NCBI GenBank assembly: GCA_902775075.1
Contig: CACYKX010000160.1
Span: forward strand, 1 to 14,589
Direction of reading: 5' to 3'
Origin: an uncultured Prevotellaceae bacterium
GTDB lineage: Bacteria > Bacteroidota > Bacteroidia > Bacteroidales > Bacteroidaceae
DNA length: 14,589 nucleotides
Below, piece after piece: positions 1 through 7,078 of this stretch. The stretch's first letter is position 1; each line of letters opens with the position of its first letter. The translations under genes and the position numbers were made by a program. The notes under the pieces are model-generated. The model searched no databases. It was not told where the DNA came from and saw only the letters and a list, made by a program, of their open reading frames with translations.

Positions 1-827
1 TCATTTTTTTGAGGTGCATAATATGCTATCATCAAATTCTGGAAATAAGAAAAGAGCAAAGGGAGAAAAGCAAACAAAGAACCAGCTTTAGGATTCTTGT
101 CAAAATATTTTATTATCTGATTTGCTTTAAAAATATCACGCTCGACTATCGCACTTCGAAGTTCAAACGAATTAAATTCTTTGCTCACCCCTATTTCTCT
201 CTCAACAATATCCGGTGTGATTCTGCGATCATTTTCCGGAAGAGAAATCAAAACCTTATCCAACTCTGAAGTGAGTCGATTCAGGTCAGCACCGATATGT
301 TCAGCAATCATCATCGAAGCTTTGTTATCGATTGTGACTTTTTTAACTTTCAGATAATTTTCTATAAAACCCGGAAGATCTCGATCACGTAATTTCTTGC
401 TTTCAAAAATCACAGCACCGGATTTCTGAGCCGCAGTAAAATACTTCTTTCTTTTATCGATGAAACCATTTTTATGACATAAAACCAAGATCGTTGATTT
501 TGACGGTTTTTCGAAATACTTCTCCAAGGGTTCGTAATTTCGCAAATTCTGAGACTCTTTTACAATGATCACTTGATACTCTGACATCATCGGATAACGA
601 CGAGCCAAATCAGCAATCTGAGACGAAGATGTATCAGAACCGAAAATAACAGTTTGATTGAAATCTTGCTCTTCTAGTTTCAGTACATTGTCGGCAATAT
701 AATCAGAAATCTTATCTATATAAAAAGATTCATCACCCATTAATATATAAATAGGTGAAAAGACTCGTGCCTTCAGATCTTTCATAACCTGAGCATAGGT
801 TATAACTTTCGTTTTCTTTTCTGCCAT
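1..827 (-). CDS. holA: DNA polymerase III subunit delta (HolA), N-terminal 275 residues, cut by the left edge
   Basis: The delta subunit opens the beta sliding clamp within the clamp-loader complex in the cytoplasm. I translated the minus strand by hand: it is open from an ATG at 827 to the window edge without a stop. It begins MAEKKTKVITYAQVMKDLK and continues with YILMGDESFYIDKISDYI, the delta N-terminal signature that replaces a working P-loop, then DLARRYPMMSEYQ and later SELDKVLISLPE and FNSFELRSAIVERD. These match the usual HolA order of a degenerate AAA+ domain followed by a helical lid. About 275 residues are present; family members are near 340, so the C-terminal collar domain is mostly outside. 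The ATG is fixed by a -7 box at 854-847 on the same strand, giving a short leader of about 13 nt. The next gene is divergent. Confidence 0.93.
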   Translation of the reverse strand, partial: MAEKKTKVITYAQVMKDLKARVFSPIYILMGDESFYIDKISDYIADNVLKLEEQDFNQTVIFGSDTSSSQIADLARRYPMMSEYQVIIVKESQNLRNYEPLEKYFEKPSKSTILVLCHKNGFIDKRKKYFTAAQKSGAVIFESKKLRDRDLPGFIENYLKVKKVTIDNKASMMIAEHIGADLNRLTSELDKVLISLPENDRRITPDIVEREIGVSKEFNSFELRSAIVERDIFKANQIIKYFDKNPKAGSLFAFLPLLFSYFQNLMIAYYAPQKN

Positions 828-829
828 TT

Positions 830-860
830 TTTTATTAACTTTGCCACAAAGTTAATAAAA
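830..860. promoter_or_regulatory. Palindromic divergent promoter between holA and the HsdR-N gene
   Basis: The arms TTTTATTAACTTTG (830-843) and CAAAGTTAATAAAA (847-860) are exact reverse complements separated by CCA. Each arm carries TAACTTTG, matching the Bacteroidetes -7 consensus TAnnTTTG: on the plus strand at 836-843 and on the minus strand at 854-847. Predicted starts are near 850 (rightward) and 840 (leftward), leaving leaders of only about 10-13 nt. The plus direction has TTTT at 812-815 where a -33 TTTG would lie with 20-nt spacing; I see no good -33 element in the minus direction. The final A of the right arm is the A of the ATG at 860. Confidence 0.7.
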
Positions 861-1309
861 TGATTCGATTAAACCTACCTGATTATGCAATAAAATTGTC
901 GGGCACGAAACAGCGTCCAACAATTTGGGATATTCTAAAAAGAAAATATGTAGCACTCACTCCAGAGGAATGGGTGAGACAACACTTCATTCATTTTTTG
1001 ATAGAGCATAAAAATTATCCATCAACCTTACTTGCCAATGAAGTTAAACTGAAAATTGGCGATAAAAATCTTAGAGCAGATACAGTGCTCTATAACAAGG
1101 AACTGAAACCTAAAATGATTATAGAATATAAAGCTCCCCACATCCCAATCACACAAAAAGTTTTTGATCAGATTTCAGTCTACAATATGCTTCTGCATGT
1201 AGATTATTTAATTGTGTCGAATGGCATAAATCATTATGCCTGCAAGATGGATTATGAAAGTAAAAAATGTTTATTTTTAAAAGAAATTCCAGATTACAAA
1301 AATATTTAA
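860..1309 (+). CDS. Orphan HsdR N-terminal-like (PD-(D/E)XK nuclease fold) protein
   Basis: This 149-residue protein resembles the stand-alone type I restriction enzyme R-protein N-terminal domain (HSDR_N family). Visible core: Glu36-Glu37 in the helix PEEWVRQ, Asp74 in LRADTVLY, and Glu89-Tyr90-Lys91 in MIIEYKAP, which together fit the E...D...ExK active site of PD-(D/E)XK nucleases. It has no helicase/translocase part, and no hsdM or hsdS is nearby, so it is not a restriction system by itself. The length is that of one domain, so it does not look truncated. Similar small genes beside holA occur in Bacteroidetes genomes (from memory). The cellular role is unknown; a replication-linked or DNA-repair function is only suggested by its divergent partner. 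The ATG start fits the palindromic promoter just upstream. No obvious terminator follows. Confidence 0.8.
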   Translation: MIRLNLPDYAIKLSGTKQRPTIWDILKRKYVALTPEEWVRQHFIHFLIEHKNYPSTLLANEVKLKIGDKNLRADTVLYNKELKPKMIIEYKAPHIPITQKVFDQISVYNMLLHVDYLIVSNGINHYACKMDYESKKCLFLKEIPDYKNI

Positions 1310-1448
1310 CACCATATATACTCTATAATTCCATTCTTAATAATATGCTCATATTTTTAAAATTCATGACCAACCGATTAACTCCTCAAAAATACGCGAA
1401 ATATAGAGCACTATTTTCCCCAACAATATTTAAGTTTTGAAATAAATA

Positions 1449-1480
1449 TTTGGAGCAAACATATAAAATGCTTAACTTTG
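1449..1480 (+). promoter_or_regulatory. Bacteroidetes-type promoter for the P-loop/CYTH gene
   Basis: TTTG at 1449-1452, a 20-nt spacer, then TAACTTTG at 1473-1480 match the Bacteroidetes primary-sigma consensus TTTG-N19-21-TAnnTTTG. Transcription should start near 1487, leaving about 27 nt before the ATG at 1514. This rules out the in-frame TTG at 1478 as the start, since it lies inside the -7 box. The rest of the 1310-1477 gap is AT-rich and shows nothing else I can name. Confidence 0.75.
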
Positions 1481-1513
1481 CCATCTAATTTGCGACAAAC
1501 GTACAAAACAAAT

Positions 1514-2596
1514 ATGAAAGATATCAAGAAGATTGTTCTCACTGGAGGACCATGCGCCGGAAAGACAACCGCGCTCGTGAAGGTAATCGAACATTTTTCG
1601 AGCCTTGGATTTAAGGTATTTACAATTCCCGAAGTACCTACCATGTTTTCACAAGCTGGTATGGACTATCTAACAAAGAATCCAGGATTTTTCTATGAAG
1701 GCGAAAAATCAACTCTCGAAATTCAACTACAACTTGAGAATCATTTCATGAAAATGGCAGAGCAACTTGATATGCCTACCATCATAATATGTGACCGAGG
1801 AGCTATGGACATTTCTGCCTATATGAAACCTGAGATGTGGGAAGAAATCACACGCGCTATCGGCCAAGACTCTAACGATCTGAGAGAGCGATACGATGCC
1901 ATACTCCACCTAGTTTCTGCGGCAGACGGTGCCGAACAATTCTATACCACCGCAAACAATAGTGAGCGAACTGAGGGACTAGAGTTGGCACGCGAACTCG
2001 ACAAGAAAGTAATCAATGCTTGGACAGGGCATCCTCATCTTCGTGTTATCAACAACCACGAAAATTTCGATAACAAGATTTATCGCGTACTAAAGGAGAT
2101 CAGTAATGTACTCGGTTTACCACAACCAATCACAGAGGAAAGAAAATATATCGTAGAACTTACCGGAGAGATTCCAAATTCCAATCTCAGCGACATCACA
2201 CAGACCTATCTTGTAGCCGATCCGGATTGCGAAGTACGACTCAGAAAACGCAGTTGGGCTGGTAAGGACGTATACGTACATACCACAAAGAAGAAGATTT
2301 CTTCGAAAGAACAGATTGAGACCGAGCGTCAGATTGGGGTAAATCTATATGAATCACTTTTACAACAGGCCGACCCATACCGCCACACGATTCACAAAAC
2401 TCGCAAGAGTTTCATCTGGAAAGGTCAGTTCTTCGAACTCGATACCTATCTATCCCCTATCAACAATCTACAAATACTTGAAACAAAGGGTATTACAGAA
2501 CATGAGCAAGTAAACTTCCCTCCATTCCTCAAGGTTATAGAGGACATCACAGGAAATATGCAATATTACAATTACAATATTGCTTTAAACAAGTAA
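1514..2596 (+). CDS. P-loop NTPase fused to a CYTH-like (triphosphate tunnel) domain
   Basis: The protein has 360 residues from ATG 1514. The N-terminal domain (about 4-200) is an AAA_28-type P-loop ATPase/kinase: Walker A GGPCAGKTT at 11-19 and a Walker B-like strand TIIICDRG at 89-96 with Asp94. The C-terminal part (about 204-355) looks like a CYTH domain: EERKYIVEL at 208-216, QTYL near 230, RLRKR near 242-246, a later KTRKSF, FELDTYLSP, LETKG, and a closing ITGNMQYYNYNIA that parallels the usual terminal strand. The canonical ExExK metal-binding motif is degenerate: TEERK, with Thr at the first Glu position. No signal peptide, so probably cytoplasmic. The same two-domain order occurs in eukaryotic TTD14-like proteins and, with a different kinase, in plant TTM1/2. 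The substrate is unknown; a nucleotide or polyphosphate ligand is inference. A single-gene transcript is likely. Confidence 0.78.
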   Translation: MKDIKKIVLTGGPCAGKTTALVKVIEHFSSLGFKVFTIPEVPTMFSQAGMDYLTKNPGFFYEGEKSTLEIQLQLENHFMKMAEQLDMPTIIICDRGAMDISAYMKPEMWEEITRAIGQDSNDLRERYDAILHLVSAADGAEQFYTTANNSERTEGLELARELDKKVINAWTGHPHLRVINNHENFDNKIYRVLKEISNVLGLPQPITEERKYIVELTGEIPNSNLSDITQTYLVADPDCEVRLRKRSWAGKDVYVHTTKKKISSKEQIETERQIGVNLYESLLQQADPYRHTIHKTRKSFIWKGQFFELDTYLSPINNLQILETKGITEHEQVNFPPFLKVIEDITGNMQYYNYNIALNK

Positions 2597-2611
2597 TAAA
2601 TTTACACATCG

Positions 2612-2664
2612 GCAAATCCAACCGGCATACTTGAAAATCCATGATTCATGCCAGTTGGATTTGC
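2612..2664. terminator. Long imperfect hairpin after the P-loop/CYTH gene
   Basis: A 17-bp inverted repeat lies just after the stop codon: GCAAATCCAACCGGCAT (2612-2628) pairs with ATGCCAGTTGGATTTGC (2648-2664), with one C-A mismatch and a 19-nt loop. There is no T-run right after it on the plus strand, so it is not a textbook intrinsic terminator. It may still end transcription or protect the 3' end of the upstream mRNA. It could also be part of an interspersed repeat. Confidence 0.5.
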
Positions 2665-3194
2665 AAACTTCAATAACACCCCTATTCCTTAACTTTAACT
2701 AGCAAGTGCAAATTTCCCGAACGAATTCCGAAGTTATCTCGAAGGCATCCCGAAGGAAATCTTTTATAATATTTTAAGCTTTTCCACAGAACTGTTAAAA
2801 GAAAATGTGTCGACTTTTTTGCTCCATCTGGAACGTACAGAAAGTCTCCGTACTCCCTAAAGTATGAAAAATCCACTTCAAAAAGTTGATTTCTTGAATG
2901 AAGTTAACTTCATCGACTTACGCAGTTAACTTCGTAAACTTACGCGAATAGGTATGTAGCCTTACGCAGTTAACTGAATAAGCCTACAAATCCAATATAT
3001 TTAGAGCGTAAAATAAGATAAGAAATCACAACTCGTTGATAAACAAGCGATTACATTTTAATCATATTTCTAATATTCGTGATCAACTCATCTTAAGTCC
3101 CAAATTCGCGAATTATGAGCGCCTTTTCAAGGACGAAATTTAACAATTAAAGGTTCGTTAAACATGGGGCGAATTCAAATTGATAATGCAATCT
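2665..3194. other. Gene-poor stretch between two convergent genes
   Basis: I find no convincing gene in this roughly 530-bp interval. It contains a weak 64-codon minus-strand ORF (2682-2876, GTG start, no recognisable promoter), a 22-bp degenerate repeat array (2895-2982), and a 12-bp palindrome AATTCGCGAATT at 3103-3114. I did not find a TAnnTTTG box on either strand that is properly spaced from a TTTG. An untranslated RNA cannot be excluded. Confidence 0.5.
2895..2982. repeat. Degenerate 22-bp tandem repeat with GTTAAC palindromes
   Basis: CTTACGC recurs at 2917, 2939 and 2961, exactly 22 bp apart. The core GTTAAC occurs at 2903, 2925 and 2969, which also fit the 22-bp register; the unit at 2939 has lost it. 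The 15-mer CTTACGCAGTTAACT is present twice (2917-2931 and 2961-2975). Two units are near-perfect palindromes: ATGAAGTTAACTTCAT (2898-2913) and a 20-bp one at 2918-2937 with a single mismatched pair. It lies between convergent genes, so it is unlikely to be an operator for either neighbour. Confidence 0.7.
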
Positions 3195-3944
3195 TCAGTT
3201 TACTGCATCATCGGCAGACTCGATACCCTCTGCTCTTGCCAAATCCTCATAAGCCTGATTCATCTCATTAACAAGCGTCTCATAATTATGAGCATTGATA
3301 CAAACCTTACGGAACACACCATCAAGTCCCGATTCCTCGGTGCCTTCCCATACATCAAACACTTCGTCATGAAGCAACATCATCATCCCGGATATCATCA
3401 AACGGAATACAGAAGCCTGATGGAGACTCGTCTTCCCCACTCCAGAAGCTTTAATACCCAATGTATAGCCATGCATCAAAGCACGGACGGTGTTACGAAT
3501 GGCATGGTCGACATCAAGTTCGCCCACCGATTCTCCACGCTTCCAACCCGCATAGAACTCATCTAAAGGCTGCAAACGCCCCTGAAGAATAGACACCATC
3601 TGACGCTGATATTCTTCGACCAAAGCCTCAAAGAGTTCCTTATCCCTACAAGCATAACGCAAAAGTAACTTGACGGGAGTTGCATTAGAGAAATGGCGCT
3701 TGTTCATATCCTCCAAAGCAGCCTCATAACTTTCAAAATTCGTAGTGAGCAAGAGCGGGAACAACACATTGGCAAAATGCCCATGTATTGTCTCATAATG
3801 TTCTGCAGCAAGTTTTTTCAAGACACGCGCATCCTTATTCTTCTTCCAATCAGGCACCTTACTATCGAGTAATCCCGAGAAGAAGCCCACGAAAAAACCA
3901 CGCACCATCGAAGCCGTAAGCTTATACTTATTGATTTGTTCCAT
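3195..3944 (-). CDS. Uncharacterised 249-residue protein, probably all-helical
   Basis: I do not recognise this family. The sequence starts MEQINKYKLTASMVRGFFVG and has no signal peptide or lipobox; the short FFVGFFSGLL stretch is too brief for a clear membrane segment. The rest is charged and helix-like with few glycines, plus a hydrophobic patch LMISGMMMLLH near residues 182-192. The stretch around residues 110-170 (CRDKELFEALVEEYQ, then RNTVRALMHGYTLGI) faintly recalls the ligand-binding half of TetR-type regulators, but the N-terminus has no TetR-like helix-turn-helix, so I do not call it a regulator. The ATG at 3944 is supported by AAAAGGA just upstream and by a well-spaced promoter. It is transcribed separately from the xylan operon upstream, which ends at the terminator at 4008-4038. 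Confidence 0.72.
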   Translation of the reverse strand: MEQINKYKLTASMVRGFFVGFFSGLLDSKVPDWKKNKDARVLKKLAAEHYETIHGHFANVLFPLLLTTNFESYEAALEDMNKRHFSNATPVKLLLRYACRDKELFEALVEEYQRQMVSILQGRLQPLDEFYAGWKRGESVGELDVDHAIRNTVRALMHGYTLGIKASGVGKTSLHQASVFRLMISGMMMLLHDEVFDVWEGTEESGLDGVFRKVCINAHNYETLVNEMNQAYEDLARAEGIESADDAVN

Positions 3945-3963
3945 GCAATTATCCTTTTATCGG

Positions 3964-3994
3964 CAAAGATACATCTTTCTTTTCACAAAAACAA
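3964..3994 (-). promoter_or_regulatory. Promoter of the 249-residue protein gene
   Basis: Reading the minus strand, TTG at 3994-3992 is followed by 20 nt and then TATCTTTG at 3971-3964, matching TTTG-N19-21-TAnnTTTG except for C in the first -33 position. The predicted start is near 3957, about 13 nt before the ATG, with AAAAGGA in the leader as a possible ribosome-binding site. It lies immediately after the T-run of the operon terminator. Confidence 0.7.
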
Positions 3995-4000
3995 GCCCAA

Positions 4001-4038
4001 AAGAAAAAATCGGATTCGAAATCACTTCGAACCCGATT
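4001..4038 (-). terminator. Intrinsic terminator of the xylan operon
   Basis: On the minus strand AATCGGGTTCGAA (4038-4026) pairs with TTCGAATCCGATT (4020-4008): a 13-bp stem with one mismatch and a 5-nt loop. TTTTTCTT follows at 4007-4000. It lies 48 nt after the GH43 stop codon, and is a standard Rho-independent structure. Confidence 0.85.
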
Positions 4039-4085
4039 CTGTCCTCAACGAATATTTCGCTGAACAAACTATATATTATCTTGAG

Positions 4086-5780
4086 TTAATTCTGGTTATT
4101 TGTTGCATACAAACCGATGCATGCACCAATAAAGCCACCACTTTGATGTGTACTCAAGTTAACGGCATCTACACCTTGCGCGAGTAATTTCCACTCACCA
4201 TTTCCTGCAGCGTAATAGAAGCTATAATAACGCCCCTTACCTACGATCTTCAGACGAAGATTCTCCTTAGCCTCCTGCTCGGTAAGTTCGGCAGAAGCGA
4301 TAGTAACATTCACACGCTCAGCACGATTGAGGACAACAACAGTCTTTCCTGCACGCTTGGTTTTACCAAAGACAAAATTGAATTGCTCATTCTGCAAAAG
4401 AACGAGACCAGCCAACTGCTTCGCGTTCTCCGGTGTGAAATCCACCTGAGTCTCTGCCGTGAAATCAGTATGTTGCTGACGAGCAAATACGGCTGCAGGA
4501 CTATCCATCTGACTGATGTTGGTATTCTTTGCTGCAATCTGTAGCCCCTTATCGGTAATCTTCCAGAATTCAGAAGGATTGCGCAGGAACATCCAACGCC
4601 CATTCAACTGACTCTCCTTGAAGTTATCACGATAACCGAAATTACCGGTCATAGGTTCAAATTGTTCACCAGCCTTAAAAGCCTTGTTACCTGCCTTCTT
4701 CTGCCAAGCAGTCTTATTCAGTACGGTAGGCATCGCTTTACCCTTCTCCAAGATTACAGGCCAACCATTCTTCCAAGTTACAGGAAGAAGATAGGTATCA
4801 CGACCCGTATTATAGAAATCATCCTCATAAGGACGGCAACCGAGGAACACAGCCCACCAGTCACCATTTGCACTCTGCAACAAGTCAGCATGTCCAGCAC
4901 TTGTCACAATATCAGGGCGGTTAGGGTCAAGACCTGAGCGCTGTGTAAGGATTGGGTTGTTAGGATTTTCCTCCCAAGGTCCCATCGGATTTTTAGCACG
5001 GAAGATGACCTCACTATGCTGATCACATGTACCACCCTCTGCACACATCAGATAATAATACTTACCGATACGATAGAGATGTGGACCTTCTATCCAGATA
5101 GGACGTTCCGTAACATGTGTACCACCGCGAACGATCTGCTTGTAGTCTCCTACTATACTATCCCCATTGACATCAAATTTGAAAATACGGATAGCACGCT
5201 GTCCCTCATAGTCAGCCTTACCATCTACAGGACCGTTATGTACGATATATCCGGTACCATCCTTGTCGAAGAAGAAAGATGGGTCAATACCATTGATTTT
5301 AGGAAGATAGATAGGATCACTCCATCCCTTCTCCGGATTCTTCGACTTCACGAAGAAGTTTCCGGCACCGACATTGGTAGTGATCATATAGAAAGTCTTG
5401 TTTTTCTCATTATAAGTAATCGCAGGTGCAAAGATACCCCCGGATACTCTCTGACGCTGCAGAGGCAACTGTGAAGGACGATCAAGCACAAAACCGGAAG
5501 GTTTCCAGTTGATCAAGTCTTTACTTGTAGAAATAGGCACACCCGGATAGAAAGAGAAACTAGAGTTTACAAGATAATACGTGTCACCTTTTCTGCAAAA
5601 AGAAGGATCAGGATAGAATCCGGCAAGAATAGGGTTATAGTATTTCTGATTCTTGTCGATATTCTTATTAAAACGCGACTCATTACCTTGGTAGTCGAAA
5701 TAGCCAAAGGTAGCAGTCTGAGCTTCCGCCTGTATTCCCAATGCAGAGACAAAAGCGGCCAACAAAATTTTCTTCATCAT
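4086..5780 (-). CDS. GH43 beta-xylosidase / alpha-L-arabinofuranosidase with C-terminal beta-sandwich
   Basis: The protein has 564 residues from the first ATG of the pair at 5780/5777. The signal peptide MMKKILLAAFVSALGIQAEAQ ends near residue 20-21 and has no lipobox Cys, so the enzyme is probably periplasmic. The GH43 five-blade propeller (about 47-370) shows all three catalytic acids: Asp58 in FYPDPS (general base), Asp166 in GIDPSFFF (pKa modulator) and Glu231 in WIEGPHLY (general acid). The GHADLLQ motif is also present. The C-terminal half (about 390-560) resembles the GH43_C2 beta-sandwich. By family, it removes xylose or arabinose from imported xylo-oligosaccharides; sequence alone does not decide between the two activities. 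The reading frame stays open upstream to 5885, but that extension runs through a hairpin and ahead of the signal peptide, so it is rejected. Last gene of the operon, 113 bp after the xylanase. Confidence 0.9.
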   Translation of the reverse strand: MMKKILLAAFVSALGIQAEAQTATFGYFDYQGNESRFNKNIDKNQKYYNPILAGFYPDPSFCRKGDTYYLVNSSFSFYPGVPISTSKDLINWKPSGFVLDRPSQLPLQRQRVSGGIFAPAITYNEKNKTFYMITTNVGAGNFFVKSKNPEKGWSDPIYLPKINGIDPSFFFDKDGTGYIVHNGPVDGKADYEGQRAIRIFKFDVNGDSIVGDYKQIVRGGTHVTERPIWIEGPHLYRIGKYYYLMCAEGGTCDQHSEVIFRAKNPMGPWEENPNNPILTQRSGLDPNRPDIVTSAGHADLLQSANGDWWAVFLGCRPYEDDFYNTGRDTYLLPVTWKNGWPVILEKGKAMPTVLNKTAWQKKAGNKAFKAGEQFEPMTGNFGYRDNFKESQLNGRWMFLRNPSEFWKITDKGLQIAAKNTNISQMDSPAAVFARQQHTDFTAETQVDFTPENAKQLAGLVLLQNEQFNFVFGKTKRAGKTVVVLNRAERVNVTIASAELTEQEAKENLRLKIVGKGRYYSFYYAAGNGEWKLLAQGVDAVNLSTHQSGGFIGACIGLYATNNQN

Positions 5781-5810
5781 ATAAATTACTTTTTTGTTTC
5801 TTACTTCTTG

Positions 5811-5845
5811 AAAAAGGAAGACCATGTCTCTCGACACAGTCTTCC
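5811..5845 (-). terminator. Terminator-like hairpin with GAGA loop between the xylanase and GH43 genes
   Basis: On the minus strand GGAAGACTGTGTC (5845-5833) pairs with GACATGGTCTTCC (5828-5816) around a GAGA tetraloop. The 13 pairs include two adjacent G-U wobbles. TTTTT follows at 5815-5811. Only 30 nt separate it from the GH43 start, too little for a separate promoter downstream, so GH43 is probably expressed by read-through. It would then act as a partial terminator, or as a 3' stabiliser giving less GH43 than upstream product. Confidence 0.7.
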
Positions 5846-5893
5846 GAACCAAAAAATCATGAAATTTATTCCATGAAATGCACAAAAATATTT

Positions 5894-7078
5894 CTATTTA
5901 CCAGCAAGTCCGTCTGCGAAACCTGCATAAGCTGGTTTGCGAACGAAGTCTTTGTTCCAAAGACCTACAGGCTGGTTCTTTCTCCATGTATTATCTACAT
6001 TTGGAGCGTCGGTCTGACACCACTGTGTAATACCGTAACGCTGTGCAGCAGGTATATTAGCAAAGTATGACTTCACGATATACTGATAGAATGCCTTCTG
6101 AGCTTCAAGCATCTCATCGGTAGCATCATCGGTTTCTACGGCTTTGCCATTAGCATCATCGATACCCATATCAAGCTCCGACATCTTAACCAATTTACCA
6201 GTAGCAGCGAGCAACTTGAACATATTGTCGATGTTCTCCTCGTTCTTTTTCTGCTTAGCAGAATCCATAGAAAGAGTTACGTGCATCTGTGTACCGATAC
6301 CATCGATCTTAGTCGTACCATCGCTCTCCCAATACTTGATCATATCAATCAAGCCCTTGCACTTCTCGTTGCCATCGCCTTCGAGACCATACTCATTGAC
6401 GAACAACTTCAAGTCAGAAGGTCCATACTGGCGAGCTAACGCGATTACAGTGCGAGCATAATCCTTGCCCAGATAATCCTGCCAGAAGAAGTTAGTCTTG
6501 GTGTCACCATCGCGACCAGCCTTCTTCAACTCTGTAGGCGCTGAGTCAGACATAGGCTCATTGATAGCATCAAAGGCCTTAACCTTACCCTGGCAAGCCT
6601 GCATCATACCACCGACCCATTTGTCAAGAACCTTATTGAGAGAATCCTTAGCAGCTTCTTCGCCACCAGCATTCTCAGCCTCTTCCTTGTCACGTACCAT
6701 CGTTGTATGAGTATGGTAACCTGGTTTACTCCACGCTCCGATATTATCATCTTCGAAATCTGAGTTTTTCAGCAAGTTATCGGTAGTACCTTCCTTTACC
6801 AATGTGATGTCATCGATACAGAAGTCACCCTTAAATGGACCAAACTCAAAGTTCAACTTAACGAGCGGTTTAGTACAATCAAATGTCTGAGAAAGTACAG
6901 ACCAGTCCTTGGTAAACTGGAAAGCACCAAGATACTGTGTATTATCTGTAGCAGCATCAGAAGCAGGCCAGAAAGGCATATCAAAGCTAGAAGAAGCTTT
7001 ACCCTTGAATGAGATTGTATATTTCGCGCCAACTTCCAAAGGCTTAGACAAAGTATAGGTGATAGAAATAGTTAGGTG
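5894..7078 (-). CDS. xyn10C: GH10 endo-1,4-beta-xylanase, C-terminal fragment (partial CBM plus catalytic half), frame-shifted
   Basis: This frame continues the xylanase interrupted at about 7072-7085. It opens inside a CBM4_9-like module (LTISITYTLSKPLEVGAKY to DFCIDDITLV, codons about 7072-6797) whose first half is absent. GH10 sequence then resumes (KVLDKWVGGMMQACQGKVKAFDAINEP) with the acid/base Glu at codon 6559-6557 in AINEP and the nucleophile Glu at 6178-6176 in KMSELDMG. The usual end follows: ITQWCQTDAPN and WRKNQPVGLWNKDFVRKPAYAG. On its own it lacks the first beta-strands of the barrel and a signal sequence; the first available start codon is TTG at 7051, without a convincing ribosome-binding site. 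It is unlikely to make a secreted working enzyme unless the frame is restored. The symbol follows the P. bryantii xus cluster by order and architecture. Confidence 0.85.
   Translation of the reverse strand, partial: HLTISITYTLSKPLEVGAKYTISFKGKASSSFDMPFWPASDAATDNTQYLGAFQFTKDWSVLSQTFDCTKPLVKLNFEFGPFKGDFCIDDITLVKEGTTDNLLKNSDFEDDNIGAWSKPGYHTHTTMVRDKEEAENAGGEEAAKDSLNKVLDKWVGGMMQACQGKVKAFDAINEPMSDSAPTELKKAGRDGDTKTNFFWQDYLGKDYARTVIALARQYGPSDLKLFVNEYGLEGDGNEKCKGLIDMIKYWESDGTTKIDGIGTQMHVTLSMDSAKQKKNEENIDNMFKLLAATGKLVKMSELDMGIDDANGKAVETDDATDEMLEAQKAFYQYIVKSYFANIPAAQRYGITQWCQTDAPNVDNTWRKNQPVGLWNKDFVRKPAYAGFADGLAGK

Noticed and set aside
860..1309. A type I restriction-modification system
   Set aside because: Only the HsdR N-terminal-like domain is present, with no helicase, methylase or specificity gene nearby.
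1478..1513. TTG start 12 codons upstream for the P-loop/CYTH protein
   Set aside because: The TTG lies inside the -7 box TAACTTTG; the ATG at 1514 immediately precedes the P-loop strand.
2682..2876. 64-codon minus-strand ORF with a GTG start
   Set aside because: No promoter, ribosome-binding site or recognisable domain; kept only as a possible repeat-derived frame.
3195..3944. Calling the 249-residue protein a TetR regulator
   Set aside because: No N-terminal helix-turn-helix is visible; the similarity is limited to a vague helical pattern.
5781..5885. N-terminal extension of the GH43 protein starting at 5885
   Set aside because: It runs through the hairpin and places a hydrophilic stretch ahead of a clear signal peptide at 5780.
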